Below are positions 1 to 6,532 of a DNA stretch of 45,438 nt, in pieces (position 1 is the stretch's first letter; each line of letters starts with the position of its first letter). The notes beneath the pieces are model-generated. The model searched no databases. It saw only the letters and a list, made by a program, of their open reading frames with translations, and was not told the DNA's origin. The position numbers and the translations under genes were made by a program. The stretch is from the NCBI RefSeq assembly GCF_001037465.1, contig NZ_LFCV01000032.1, forward strand, positions 1 through 45,438. Reading direction: 5' to 3'. This DNA is from Xenorhabdus khoisanae (GTDB taxonomy: Bacteria > Pseudomonadota > Gammaproteobacteria > Enterobacterales > Enterobacteriaceae).

Positions 1-327
1 ATTCGATTTCAATTTCATAAGAACAGGCGGTAAGTCATCGGATGACCGATTATAACATCAATGTAGATCATTTATCCGATCAGCTTAATATTTAATAAAT
101 TAATTTTATTAAAAAAGTTACATACCCCCAGTTGTACCCCCACATTATTTTGTTACATCAAATTTGGTATATTTTGCGTAGAAATTAAATTTATAACTTT
201 TTAATCATCACGTTAAAGCAAAAAAGCCATGAGATTTGGAAATGGTCAAATTTGGCTGCCATTTCACGCTCAAGGCTTCATATAAACATTTATCATTTTT
301 ACGAACTAGATCACAAACTAAAACGGG
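1..327. other. non-coding left end of the element
   Basis: I see no convincing gene here. The stretch is very AT-rich. It holds two TACCCCC heptamers in the same orientation, at 123-129 and 135-141, matching motifs clustered beside the integrase at the other end of the element. They may be arm-type integrase sites (inference). Confidence 0.4.
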
Positions 328-594
328 TTATTCCTGTGGTTTATCGCGAACCTTACGCTCAATTAACCGACCATACATATCAAAGTAACGGCTAGGCCAG
401 ATTTCAGAGGGGTGTATACCGAGATAATCCGCGATTATCCATTCACCTTTAGGCCAGGGACGACTGAGAGTGTTTGCTAGTGTAGATGAACTGAGTCCCG
501 ACTCACGAGAAACAGCCGCTAAAGTTGTACCACGTTTACGCAATGCAGCAATAATATCGGCCTGATGCCAGTCGTTTTTAACATTGTTATTCAT
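328..594 (-). CDS. Nlp/Ner-family winged-helix DNA-binding regulator
   Basis: Small DNA-binding protein of 88 residues from the chosen start. It resembles E. coli Nlp (SfsB) and the Ner repressors of Mu-like phages. Recognisable blocks are WHQADIIAALRKRGTTLAAV, then GLSSSTLANTLSRPWPKGE (the helix-turn-helix region), then a proline-tryptophan stretch ending HPSEIWPSRYFD. Ner proteins repress early phage transcription; this one probably controls element genes, but its operator is unknown. I prefer the ATG at 594, which has AAGGGG 8 bases upstream. The ATG at 612 would add six residues (MEGVAG) and has no clear ribosome binding site. It lies 25-45 bases downstream of the Ash-like gene on the same strand and is probably cotranscribed with it. 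Confidence 0.8.
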   Translation of the reverse strand: MNNNVKNDWHQADIIAALRKRGTTLAAVSRESGLSSSTLANTLSRPWPKGEWIIADYLGIHPSEIWPSRYFDMYGRLIERKVRDKPQE

Positions 595-636
595 TCCTGC
601 TACCCCTTCCATTAATTGATCATTGATGGTGGTGAT

Positions 637-831
637 TCAAGACAGGGTTCGCGGACTGGGTTCACACCAGCGAGGCATAGCCTCCCCCGCCTGAATCACC
701 ATTGAAAAGGCGAATGCAGGCACACTGGTAAAACTTCTTACCAGTGTCTGTGAACACAAGGCCGCGACGCCTTGACCATTGGATTGTGCCAATGGCGGGA
801 ATACTTTAACTGATTGTATTATCGGACTCAA
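637..831 (-). CDS. Ash/Icd-like prophage protein (putative division inhibitor family)
   Basis: A 64-residue ORF. The middle and end (PLAQSNGQGVAA, then FSMVIQAGEAMPR, then WCEPSPRT) have the look of the phage Ash family, which in annotation overlaps with host cell division inhibitor Icd-like proteins of P1 and P4 type elements. In P1, icd lies downstream of the c4 antisense RNA; here a C4-like structure sits about 350 bases upstream on the same strand. The only plausible start in frame is a TTG at 831, with no good ribosome binding site, so translation may depend on an upstream ORF. It is followed by the Nlp-like gene. The family call is from memory of typical motifs, and the function is not shown by the sequence. 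Confidence 0.5.
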   Translation of the reverse strand: MSPIIQSVKVFPPLAQSNGQGVAALCSQTLVRSFTSVPAFAFSMVIQAGEAMPRWCEPSPRTLS

Positions 832-1053
832 TAACCGAACGGCTAAGTTTAACGACTATAAACACGCTCAACATTCCGAATGCTTAATTCTTCAATCAAC
901 CAGTCCATCAATTTTTTTACTTATACCTAACAGCATGCAATCTCTGGCGCGCGACAATTCGGACAAAACAGAAAATATCTACTTTGCCCTTGACGAATAT
1001 CTGTGCGCCAGAGTGAACGCAAGTTGAGGTATTGCGGGGTATCGGTTGAGTAC

Positions 1054-1083
1054 TCAGTACTGCCGCCTGCGTTTGCAGGTCAT
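1054..1083 (-). CDS. nine-codon leader peptide candidate at the antisense target
   Basis: The minus strand reads ATG then codons for T-C-K-R-R-R-Q-Y and TGA. Its ATG overlaps the TGA of a preceding short frame that opens with TTG at 1118 behind AAGGAG (1122-1127), so the two could be translationally coupled. The start codon lies inside the 15-nt segment complementary to the upstream C4-like RNA. There is no homology argument at this length; it is listed because it sits on the predicted target. Confidence 0.25.
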   Translation of the reverse strand: MTCKRRRQY

Positions 1084-1086
1084 CCC
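1072..1086 (-). promoter_or_regulatory. predicted C4-like RNA target
   Basis: GGGATGACCTGCAAA on the minus strand. Its first six bases pair with CATCCC at 1201-1196 and its last nine with TTTGCAGGT at 1240-1232. It contains the ATG of the nine-codon ORF and the stop of the preceding short frame. Confidence 0.45.
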
Positions 1087-1164
1087 CACCGGCTAAAAGC
1101 CAGCCTCGATATCGTCAAATTCTCCTTTTTCAATCTATAAAATGCAGTGTCAGATTCACTGCGT

Positions 1165-1255
1165 GGTTAATCAGGCCAGAGTCTGTCAGGGTTGAGGGAT
1201 GCTATGGCTGCGGCGTCACTTTCAGCGGTAAACCTGCAAAAAGTGACGCCTTGAA
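1165..1255 (-). ncRNA. candidate C4-type antisense RNA
   Basis: The minus strand has an 11-bp perfect stem (1250-1240 with 1222-1212) closing a loop that contains TTTGCAGGT (1240-1232 at the loop edge), followed by an unpaired CATCCC (1201-1196). These two pieces, in that order, are complementary to one contiguous 15-nt target on the same transcript, GGGATGACCTGCAAA (1086-1072), which spans a start codon. In P1, P7 and P4-like phages a C4-type RNA is cut from the leader of its own operon, pairs through two segments (a' and b') with the ribosome binding region downstream, and silences an icd-type gene. Gene order here (RNA, short ORFs, Ash/Icd-like) fits. The RNA ends are guessed. Confidence 0.5.
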
Positions 1256-1780
1256 TTCCGCGAACAACCAGCAAAGGTTATACAAGCGTTGAAGTGCTAT
1301 CAGGCACAGCAAAACGCCGTAAGGTTAAATGTCAAAACGGTAGTCATGTGAATATGGATTAGTTGTAGAAAAATTGTCTGTTGAATAATTCAAACAGGAT
1401 AGATAAAAGTATGAACGGATGCGTAAAAGCCATCCTGTTGCTCATTGAAGATATATAGGATTTATGTTGATTTGAAATGCCAGTGTACGAACCCATGTTC
1501 AATACACTTTGGTAGCAAGATAAAGATATCCTTTTGGGTTATCTATTAGTTTAAAAGACCTTCATTGCCAGACGAGGGTTTAGGTGTCTTGACAATATCT
1601 GCTTCCAAAGGTGGGCAGATGTACCGCAATTCTTGCTCTCTCTTTCAGGCTACGAGAGTTTTGTTTCGCCACCCGAAGGCGATCCTGACAGGCGATGGAT
1701 CATTAGTGTAAGTGAAATATTAGCGGCTGTGGTGAGTGGGGTCAATAGCTTATGTTATAGGTTAGTGGAAATTTAATCTG

Positions 1781-2089
1781 TCAAATATAACTTGTATTAG
1801 CGGCGATTTGCCCTACCGTTATACTACAGTAGGGCACGATTAAACTTGACTCGGCTATGAGCGAAAAGCAGGCGTCAGATGCATATTGCTTAAACTTCTG
1901 GTGTAATTGGGCAATCGACGTAACCTTACTGGTGCTGAGTGCGGCAATTAGGCTAAGTATCAATGTGTGCGGTTCAATATTCCTGATGCGTTGAATGAAT
2001 CCGCATCCAAACGCTATTTTTTGCAAGGAACTACCACTAAAAAATTGCATTAATTGGTATTTTACAGAAATAATCTTCACAGACTTCAT
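1781..2089 (-). pseudogene. IS4-family transposase remnant, N-terminal fragment
   Basis: The first two thirds of this 102-codon frame look like the start of an IS4-type transposase: QLMQFFSGSSLQKIAFGCGF, then FIQRIRNIEPHTLILSLIAA, then STSKVTSIAQLHQKF. IS4-type enzymes are normally about 400 residues or more, with a DDE catalytic core; here the similarity stops near residue 66. The remaining residues do not continue the family and the DDE region is absent. An 8-bp inverted repeat (1809-1816 with 829-836 of the same kilobase, that is 1829-1836) lies in the tail. It is a relic inside the element, with no sign of a complete IS. Confidence 0.6.
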
Positions 2090-2251
2090 CCGTGTTTATG
2101 GTATTAGTTTGGCGACGATTATCAGATCATAAATGAAGCCTTTTTTCTATCTAAAATAACTGATTACTGCTTAAAATCCTGTATATACATTTGAGATGAG
2201 AACTACAAGCATAATTACCAACAATCAGGGGTAATTATCCGCATTCATTTA

Positions 2252-3007
2252 TTAATCACTTAGATTTTCCTCTTTAGTATCTACATTGCATTCGTTGTTA
2301 AAATAATTTTTTGTTAGCAGAGTTGTAACTCTGAACTTCCCAAAAAATAGGTGATTAATAGTTATATTTGATTTAAATGAAGAATTTTCACTTATAGAAA
2401 TAAAATCCACCCCCATGATATTCACTTTATATATCTCCTCACTAAATCCTTTTTTTACTTTTATTGAACACTTCAATAATTCATAGGCTGAATTATCTTC
2501 AAAATAGCTTTTAAATTGATTAAAAAAGAAGTCATTCGTTTTTTTTGGCAATGAATTTTCATTGTTAAAGTCTAGATATACATTATTTATCACATATTTA
2601 TTTAAATTAATTTTTTTCCCAGTTTTCTTGAATAGAACCCCTAATGTTAAACAGTTTAGGAAATTATCCATTCTTTCAGTATCAACTGGAACACTGACTC
2701 CTCTTGCGCTAAACTTAGAGTTTTTGAAAATAGTTCTTTGTAGCGCCTTGTTATTATGCTGCAACTGTTCAATTACACTTTTGCTGAAAACTTTATTAAT
2801 ATTTTGTTCTTCATCAGAAGTTAAACAACACAAACAAATTTGAGTTAAGGCATAAATATCATCTTTAGTTTTTGAGTTGTTGTGATCCTCACATGACTTA
2901 ACAGTCATTAAATTTAGTTTTTTATCACTAGGGAAGAATGACTTGGGTGGGATATGCTCTTTAGTATTTGCAATTTTTTCACAACCTGGATAATAACAGC
3001 TAGTCAT
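2252..3007 (-). CDS. HNH-type putative endonuclease, strongly AT-rich
   Basis: A 251-residue protein with an N-terminal HNH/treble-clef pattern: CYYPGC at residues 4-9, EHIPPKSFFP near 17-26, then VKSCEDHNNSKTKDD with a Cys and a His-Asn pair near 39-43. This arrangement is seen in HNH proteins found on mobile elements, some of which act in phage defence. The rest (about residues 60-251) is Lys/Asn/Phe-rich and I do not recognise it. AGGATC stands 7 bases before the ATG. Base composition is markedly more AT-rich than the alpha and integrase genes, which suggests a separate acquisition. It is downstream of the RloC-like gene on the same strand but about 670 bases away, so a common operon is not obvious. 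The nuclease activity is inferred from the motif only. Confidence 0.65.
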   Translation of the reverse strand: MTSCYYPGCEKIANTKEHIPPKSFFPSDKKLNLMTVKSCEDHNNSKTKDDIYALTQICLCCLTSDEEQNINKVFSKSVIEQLQHNNKALQRTIFKNSKFSARGVSVPVDTERMDNFLNCLTLGVLFKKTGKKINLNKYVINNVYLDFNNENSLPKKTNDFFFNQFKSYFEDNSAYELLKCSIKVKKGFSEEIYKVNIMGVDFISISENSSFKSNITINHLFFGKFRVTTLLTKNYFNNECNVDTKEENLSD

Positions 3008-3220
3008 TGTTTGATCCTATTAGCCAATAGATTATTTTATTTATCGAGTGTAATTTATTTACCAATACATCATTCCCCATAATGCTTGCCTTATCAACTC
3101 ATTAAGTTAAAAAATTGAGGAGATCAACAAAAAACTGCTTCCCAAGGGAAAAATGCGTTAGGGGAACGAATAATTTATGAATACCTATTAGTTAGCCCAA
3201 GAAAACATGTTGGATAGATC

Positions 3221-3553
3221 ATGGCGTGTTTGACCGGCCTAATTCAGAGACACCCGTTTCTGGCATAGTGCGGACATATGTTTCTAACTTATTTATATCC
3301 CGTGACGGGTTAAGGCAAAAGGATGCGAAGCTCGGCTTGGTGTTTTTACCTTACGAAAAATTATGGATGCGTAACAGAAAAAATTTATACCGTGCAGTTA
3401 TTTTATTGTGGATATAATCACTTGAATTTGCTATAAATGCGCTGGGGCTACCGTCTACTACCAACAACAAATGCAACAGTTACAGCTTGTAAATGGTTTG
3501 CAAGGGTTGTCAGTGACTATCACTGTCGCAGATATGCGAGGTGGCTAACATGA
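3221..3553 (+). pseudogene. decayed prophage ORF with three in-frame stops
   Basis: From ATG 3221 one frame runs 111 codons to TGA 3551-3553, broken by TAG (3266-3268), TAA (3311-3313) and TAA (3434-3436). Between the stops the frame reads like protein, for example RSSAWCFYLTKNYGCVTEKI and NATVTACKWFARVVSDYHCR. Small proteins of this look accompany prophage regulatory genes in Xenorhabdus-type genomes (from memory). Its end overlaps the ATG of the 32-codon ORF at 3550, a coupling typical of functional pairs. It could be a decayed Ash/Icd-like relative. The overlapping 63-codon frame at 3226-3417 is probably a shadow. Confidence 0.35.
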
Positions 3554-3648
3554 AACCTAAAGTGGTTAACGTTAGAAGATATCAACGCTATCGACGGGGA
3601 AAATGGGAAGATGTTTGTCAACATCTTCGCTCACTCCCTAGACGGTAG
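3550..3648 (+). CDS. small basic prophage-type protein (32 aa)
   Basis: ATG 3550 is preceded by GAGG 9 bases upstream and encodes a very basic peptide starting MKPKVVNVRRYQRYRRGKW and ending LRSLPRR. It overlaps the end of the broken frame 3221-3553 (ATGA overlap). I recall similar short Arg/Tyr-rich peptides next to prophage genes in this bacterial group, but no function is known to me. With its partner broken, it may no longer be expressed. Confidence 0.35.
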   Translation: MKPKVVNVRRYQRYRRGKWEDVCQHLRSLPRR

Positions 3649-3677
3649 GTGTCATCGGTAGCCCCATCTAGCTTCAA

Positions 3678-5894
3678 TTAAGCAGGATCTGCTTCTGCGA
3701 CAACCTCACCCGTGTTTTCAATCCCTATCATGCTATTGTAGTGCTCTTCGAAACCAGTTTCTACAAATATCTGTTTGAATTTTTCAATGTATTTTTCAGC
3801 ATTGATCCTTTCAAAGTCTACTAGGTTAATCGAATTAGAATGAGACTCCCTATTTATGTACCTAAATAAAGGCTTAAAGTCTGCCTCTGTTTGCCCTAAT
3901 TGCTCCAATGTTTTCTTTAGCGACTCTTTCTTATGAACAAAATTGAAGTAGTGCTCCAGAATATTTCTCATCGCGTTGGGTAGCATGTGTGCGTAGCTTG
4001 GATTAGAAGTGCTGTCTTTGACGATTTGCCAATACATCTGGTAATCATTTTGAAGTTCATCTCTTTTTAAATCATAAAGTTGACTAAACTGCGACTTGGT
4101 AACTCTATAGAGTTTATATCCAGCTGGGCATTTGTTAGATGCGTTCTTGAGCATCAATAACTCGTGAAAAAAGAACAGGTTATGAGTCAGCAAGAAAACT
4201 TGTTTGAAATTTTCGCTAAAGACTTTGTGATGTATCAGGGCTGCAATGTCATAAACGTAGTTGTGCGACAAACTAGAAATAGGATCATCAATTACAACGA
4301 TTCGGTTGCTCAGCAAAACAGGAGAGGATTCGTTTATTGAACCTGAAGCATACTCTAGGAAGTAAAGAAAGCTAATGAGTGTTTTTTCTCCTTCACTAAG
4401 GGTGTTATATACGTTAACACTTTCACCTGAAGGGCGGGCAATTTTATATCGTTGCTGATCGTTTGCTGCTTTAACAATTTTAAAACTGTGTATACCTAGC
4501 TCAGAAAGTTGTTGATTGATATTGTTTATCGATGAATCAATGTTAGTTATTTTTTTCTGATTTTCAGTGATAATATTTCTTTGATCAATTTTTTGGCTAC
4601 GAAGCAGCTCTATTTTATCGGATAGTTTTTTTACTTCAGCATGAAGGTCGTTAACCTTTTCATCTGAAGCTACAATGAGATCACTAAACCGCCCATTAAG
4701 AATAACCCAAAACTCCGAAGCTATTCTATCTAAATGGCTTTCCTTGTTTCTGATCCTATCGTTGAATAGATCTATGTCTCTTTGTATTTCAGCTATCGCA
4801 GTATTAATATCTGCAACTAGATCGCTCGTATCGGTAAGCGTAACAACTGTACTCGGGTTGCTTATTTTAAGATCAATCTGAGATAAGTTGGCTGATAACT
4901 TTTCGAGCAGTAGTTCTCTCTTATCTACGAAGCCATATGTAATTACATAGTCTTCAAAAGTGTATACTGGAGCCGATAATTTGCTCTTAATATCCTCAAC
5001 TAAAGCTTTATAACTGCTATACAACCCTTTAATCTGGCTGATTTTTTGGGAGTATGTCTCATCAAATAGTTGATTGATCGCTTCAGTAATCGATGAGCTT
5101 AACTCTTGTTGGCAGAAAGGACACGGATTATAGGGTTTCATATATTCCAGACCTGATTTTACCCAGTCAGAATTGCCCAGTTTTTCGACTAAATCGGATA
5201 GATATGAGTCCTTAGACCCCACGATAACTTGAGTCAAAATCGGATCATTTTCAAAGCTCCGGACATCAAGACTAATCTTGGGCACGCTTGGAAGTAGACT
5301 ACCGTCTTGTCCAGATAACTCACGAGCCTCTTTTTGTAGCAATTCAATCGTAGATGTGACACTTCCACGGCTTGATCTGACCTTGTTCAGAAAATCAACT
5401 TTGTTTCTTCGTAGTCTATCTAGACAAAAATCTAGTGCGCCATTTTCATATATAGTTTTTGCTTTCCAGACAGATTCCTTTAGTGAGGTCTCTTCGTTCT
5501 TTATGTCACTTTCTTTGCGACTTTTCTTTGTTTCAGAAACCTCGATGTTTTGACTTAGGTGAGCTATTTTCTCTGTTGCTTCTTCAATTGCTTGTTCGGC
5601 TTCTTTGTTTTCTTCGCTCAGAGTGAAAACACCCTGAAAGTCGGGGATCTCATAGAAGTTTCTACGTATAAATTCTTGATTATAAACTAATATTTCCTCA
5701 CCTAACTCATGGGGTTGAATGGAACAGTTTCGGTATTCTGGTAATTCAGGAGAATGTAAAAATTTACCTATTGTTGATTTACCAGAACCGTTTAAACCAT
5801 AGAACAAGTTTATCTTCTTGTTGTCAGTTTGAATAACCACTGGCGAAGTTGGTGAGTAACTAGCTACACCTTTTAATGTTATGGTATTAATCAT
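3678..5894 (-). CDS. RloC-like AAA/SMC-type ATPase with HEPN anticodon-nuclease signature
   Basis: 738 residues. The N-terminal ATPase half has Walker A GLNGSGKST at 33-41. A long coiled-coil-rich middle (about 95-470) is interrupted by CPFC at 258-261, as in a zinc hook. The C-terminal ATPase half has signature LSEGE at 499-503, Walker B VVIDDP with D536/D537, and the switch histidine in LLTHN at 571. The C-terminal domain has R643-NIL-E647-H648 and later H685, matching the R-x3-E...H triad of the PrrC/RloC anticodon nucleases and the R-x4-H motif of HEPN RNases. RloC proteins combine a zinc-hook ATPase with a tRNA anticodon nuclease and are regarded as phage-defence abortive-infection factors. 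PrrC is shorter and lacks the hook. No type I restriction genes flank it. Substrate specificity is inferred. Confidence 0.72.
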   Translation of the reverse strand: MINTITLKGVASYSPTSPVVIQTDNKKINLFYGLNGSGKSTIGKFLHSPELPEYRNCSIQPHELGEEILVYNQEFIRRNFYEIPDFQGVFTLSEENKEAEQAIEEATEKIAHLSQNIEVSETKKSRKESDIKNEETSLKESVWKAKTIYENGALDFCLDRLRRNKVDFLNKVRSSRGSVTSTIELLQKEARELSGQDGSLLPSVPKISLDVRSFENDPILTQVIVGSKDSYLSDLVEKLGNSDWVKSGLEYMKPYNPCPFCQQELSSSITEAINQLFDETYSQKISQIKGLYSSYKALVEDIKSKLSAPVYTFEDYVITYGFVDKRELLLEKLSANLSQIDLKISNPSTVVTLTDTSDLVADINTAIAEIQRDIDLFNDRIRNKESHLDRIASEFWVILNGRFSDLIVASDEKVNDLHAEVKKLSDKIELLRSQKIDQRNIITENQKKITNIDSSINNINQQLSELGIHSFKIVKAANDQQRYKIARPSGESVNVYNTLSEGEKTLISFLYFLEYASGSINESSPVLLSNRIVVIDDPISSLSHNYVYDIAALIHHKVFSENFKQVFLLTHNLFFFHELLMLKNASNKCPAGYKLYRVTKSQFSQLYDLKRDELQNDYQMYWQIVKDSTSNPSYAHMLPNAMRNILEHYFNFVHKKESLKKTLEQLGQTEADFKPLFRYINRESHSNSINLVDFERINAEKYIEKFKQIFVETGFEEHYNSMIGIENTGEVVAEADPA

Positions 5895-6261
5895 TTTCTT
5901 TAGCTCTTTTACAATTTAGCGCACAATTACAATCAGTTGCATTTTTATTTTTCTCGCCTAGAAAAGCCGTGACGTAGATCAGTTCCTGCGACTTTGGGTA
6001 CTTATGCAAGGATGGTTACAATATTTCATCTAATCCGTAACTTACTAATTTAGTAAAGCGTATAGCTCACTTTTGTCCAGAATCAGGCTAAAGGTAATTT
6101 CTAATGATTTAGATGTAGTAGCTCAAACCCACACTGACGCGCTGCGCTTGTCTTCTCCGAGTTACCGGGCTAATGCATTAGCCCGGTAACTCGGAGAGCT
6201 AAAAGATCACCTGCCAGAGAAAACATTTTTACCTATACCCCCTCCCTATTAAAGAATTATG
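5895..6261. other. intergenic region between RloC-like gene and origin
   Basis: This is non-coding. It should contain the promoter of the RloC-like gene, which is transcribed leftwards from 5894, but I cannot assign a clear -35/-10 pair. Its main structure is the 44-bp palindrome at 6154-6197. Confidence 0.5.
6154..6197. repeat. 44-bp perfect palindrome
   Basis: Two 22-bp arms meet at TGCA (centre between 6175 and 6176) with no spacer. The left arm begins TCTCCGAGTTACCGGGCTAA. It is GC-richer than its surroundings. It lies 65 bases from the first iteron and 260 bases upstream of the RloC-like gene. It could form a cruciform, a two-way terminator or a dimeric-protein site; none of these is proven. 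Confidence 0.9.
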
Positions 6262-6495
6262 GGTAAAACTGTTCACCCTGTTCACCTTTGAATAATCTTA
6301 TTTAAATTCATATTGTTAATGGGTGATGAGTTGAATTTAAACTCTTCACTACTCTTCACCCAACCGTTCACCTCCAACCAGAATAAAGGTGAACAGTGAT
6401 GAATAGTTGTGAACAGTTTAAAAATAACTGTTCACCCTATAATATATTGATATATCTGGTTTAAATAATAGGGTGAACAGTGATGAACACTTTTT
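6262..6495. other. P4-type replication origin with GGTGAACAG iterons
   Basis: Five exact copies of GGTGAACAG occur: minus strand at 6269-6277, 6278-6286 and 6428-6436, plus strand at 6388-6396 and 6472-6480. One-base variants include CTCTTCACC (6352-6360), CCGTTCACC (6364-6372) and TGTGAACAG (6408-6416). The last two exact copies form a 13-bp inverted repeat (6428-6440 with 6468-6480) around an AT-rich core. P4 alpha protein binds GGTGAACA-type iterons in ori and crr, and the alpha-like gene ends 38 bases away. The position and motif together make this the likely origin. Confidence 0.8.
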
Positions 6496-6532
6496 TATAT
6501 TTCTTTGAAAAATACCTGTAATCAGAAAAAAA

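Larger units (their letters stand above)
832..1780. other. long region without a normal gene; leader of the Ash-like operon
   Basis: About 950 bases lack a convincing long ORF. On the minus strand, towards the Ash-like gene, there is an 11-bp hairpin (1212-1250), a 6-bp hairpin with a T-rich tail (1144-1162), a strong AAGGAG ribosome binding site (1122-1127), a possible short TTG-started peptide, and a nine-codon ORF (1054-1083). I read this as the regulatory leader of the Ash-Nlp transcript. The part from about 1300 to 1780 shows nothing I can name. The 82-codon plus-strand ORF at 779-1027 has no family resemblance and runs antisense to the leader. Confidence 0.5.

Noticed and set aside
779-1027. 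Plus-strand 82-codon ORF
   Set aside because: It runs antisense to the Ash-like gene and its leader, has no ribosome binding site or family motif, and the minus strand explains the region better.
3226-3417. 63-codon plus-strand ORF
   Set aside because: It overlaps another frame (3221-3553) that reads more like protein despite its stops; no start signal supports the 63-codon frame.
2252-5894. A Septu-like (PtuA-PtuB) ATPase plus HNH pair
   Set aside because: The two genes are about 670 bases apart with a decayed prophage frame between them, and the ATPase carries its own HEPN-type nuclease triad and zinc hook, which fits RloC better than PtuA.
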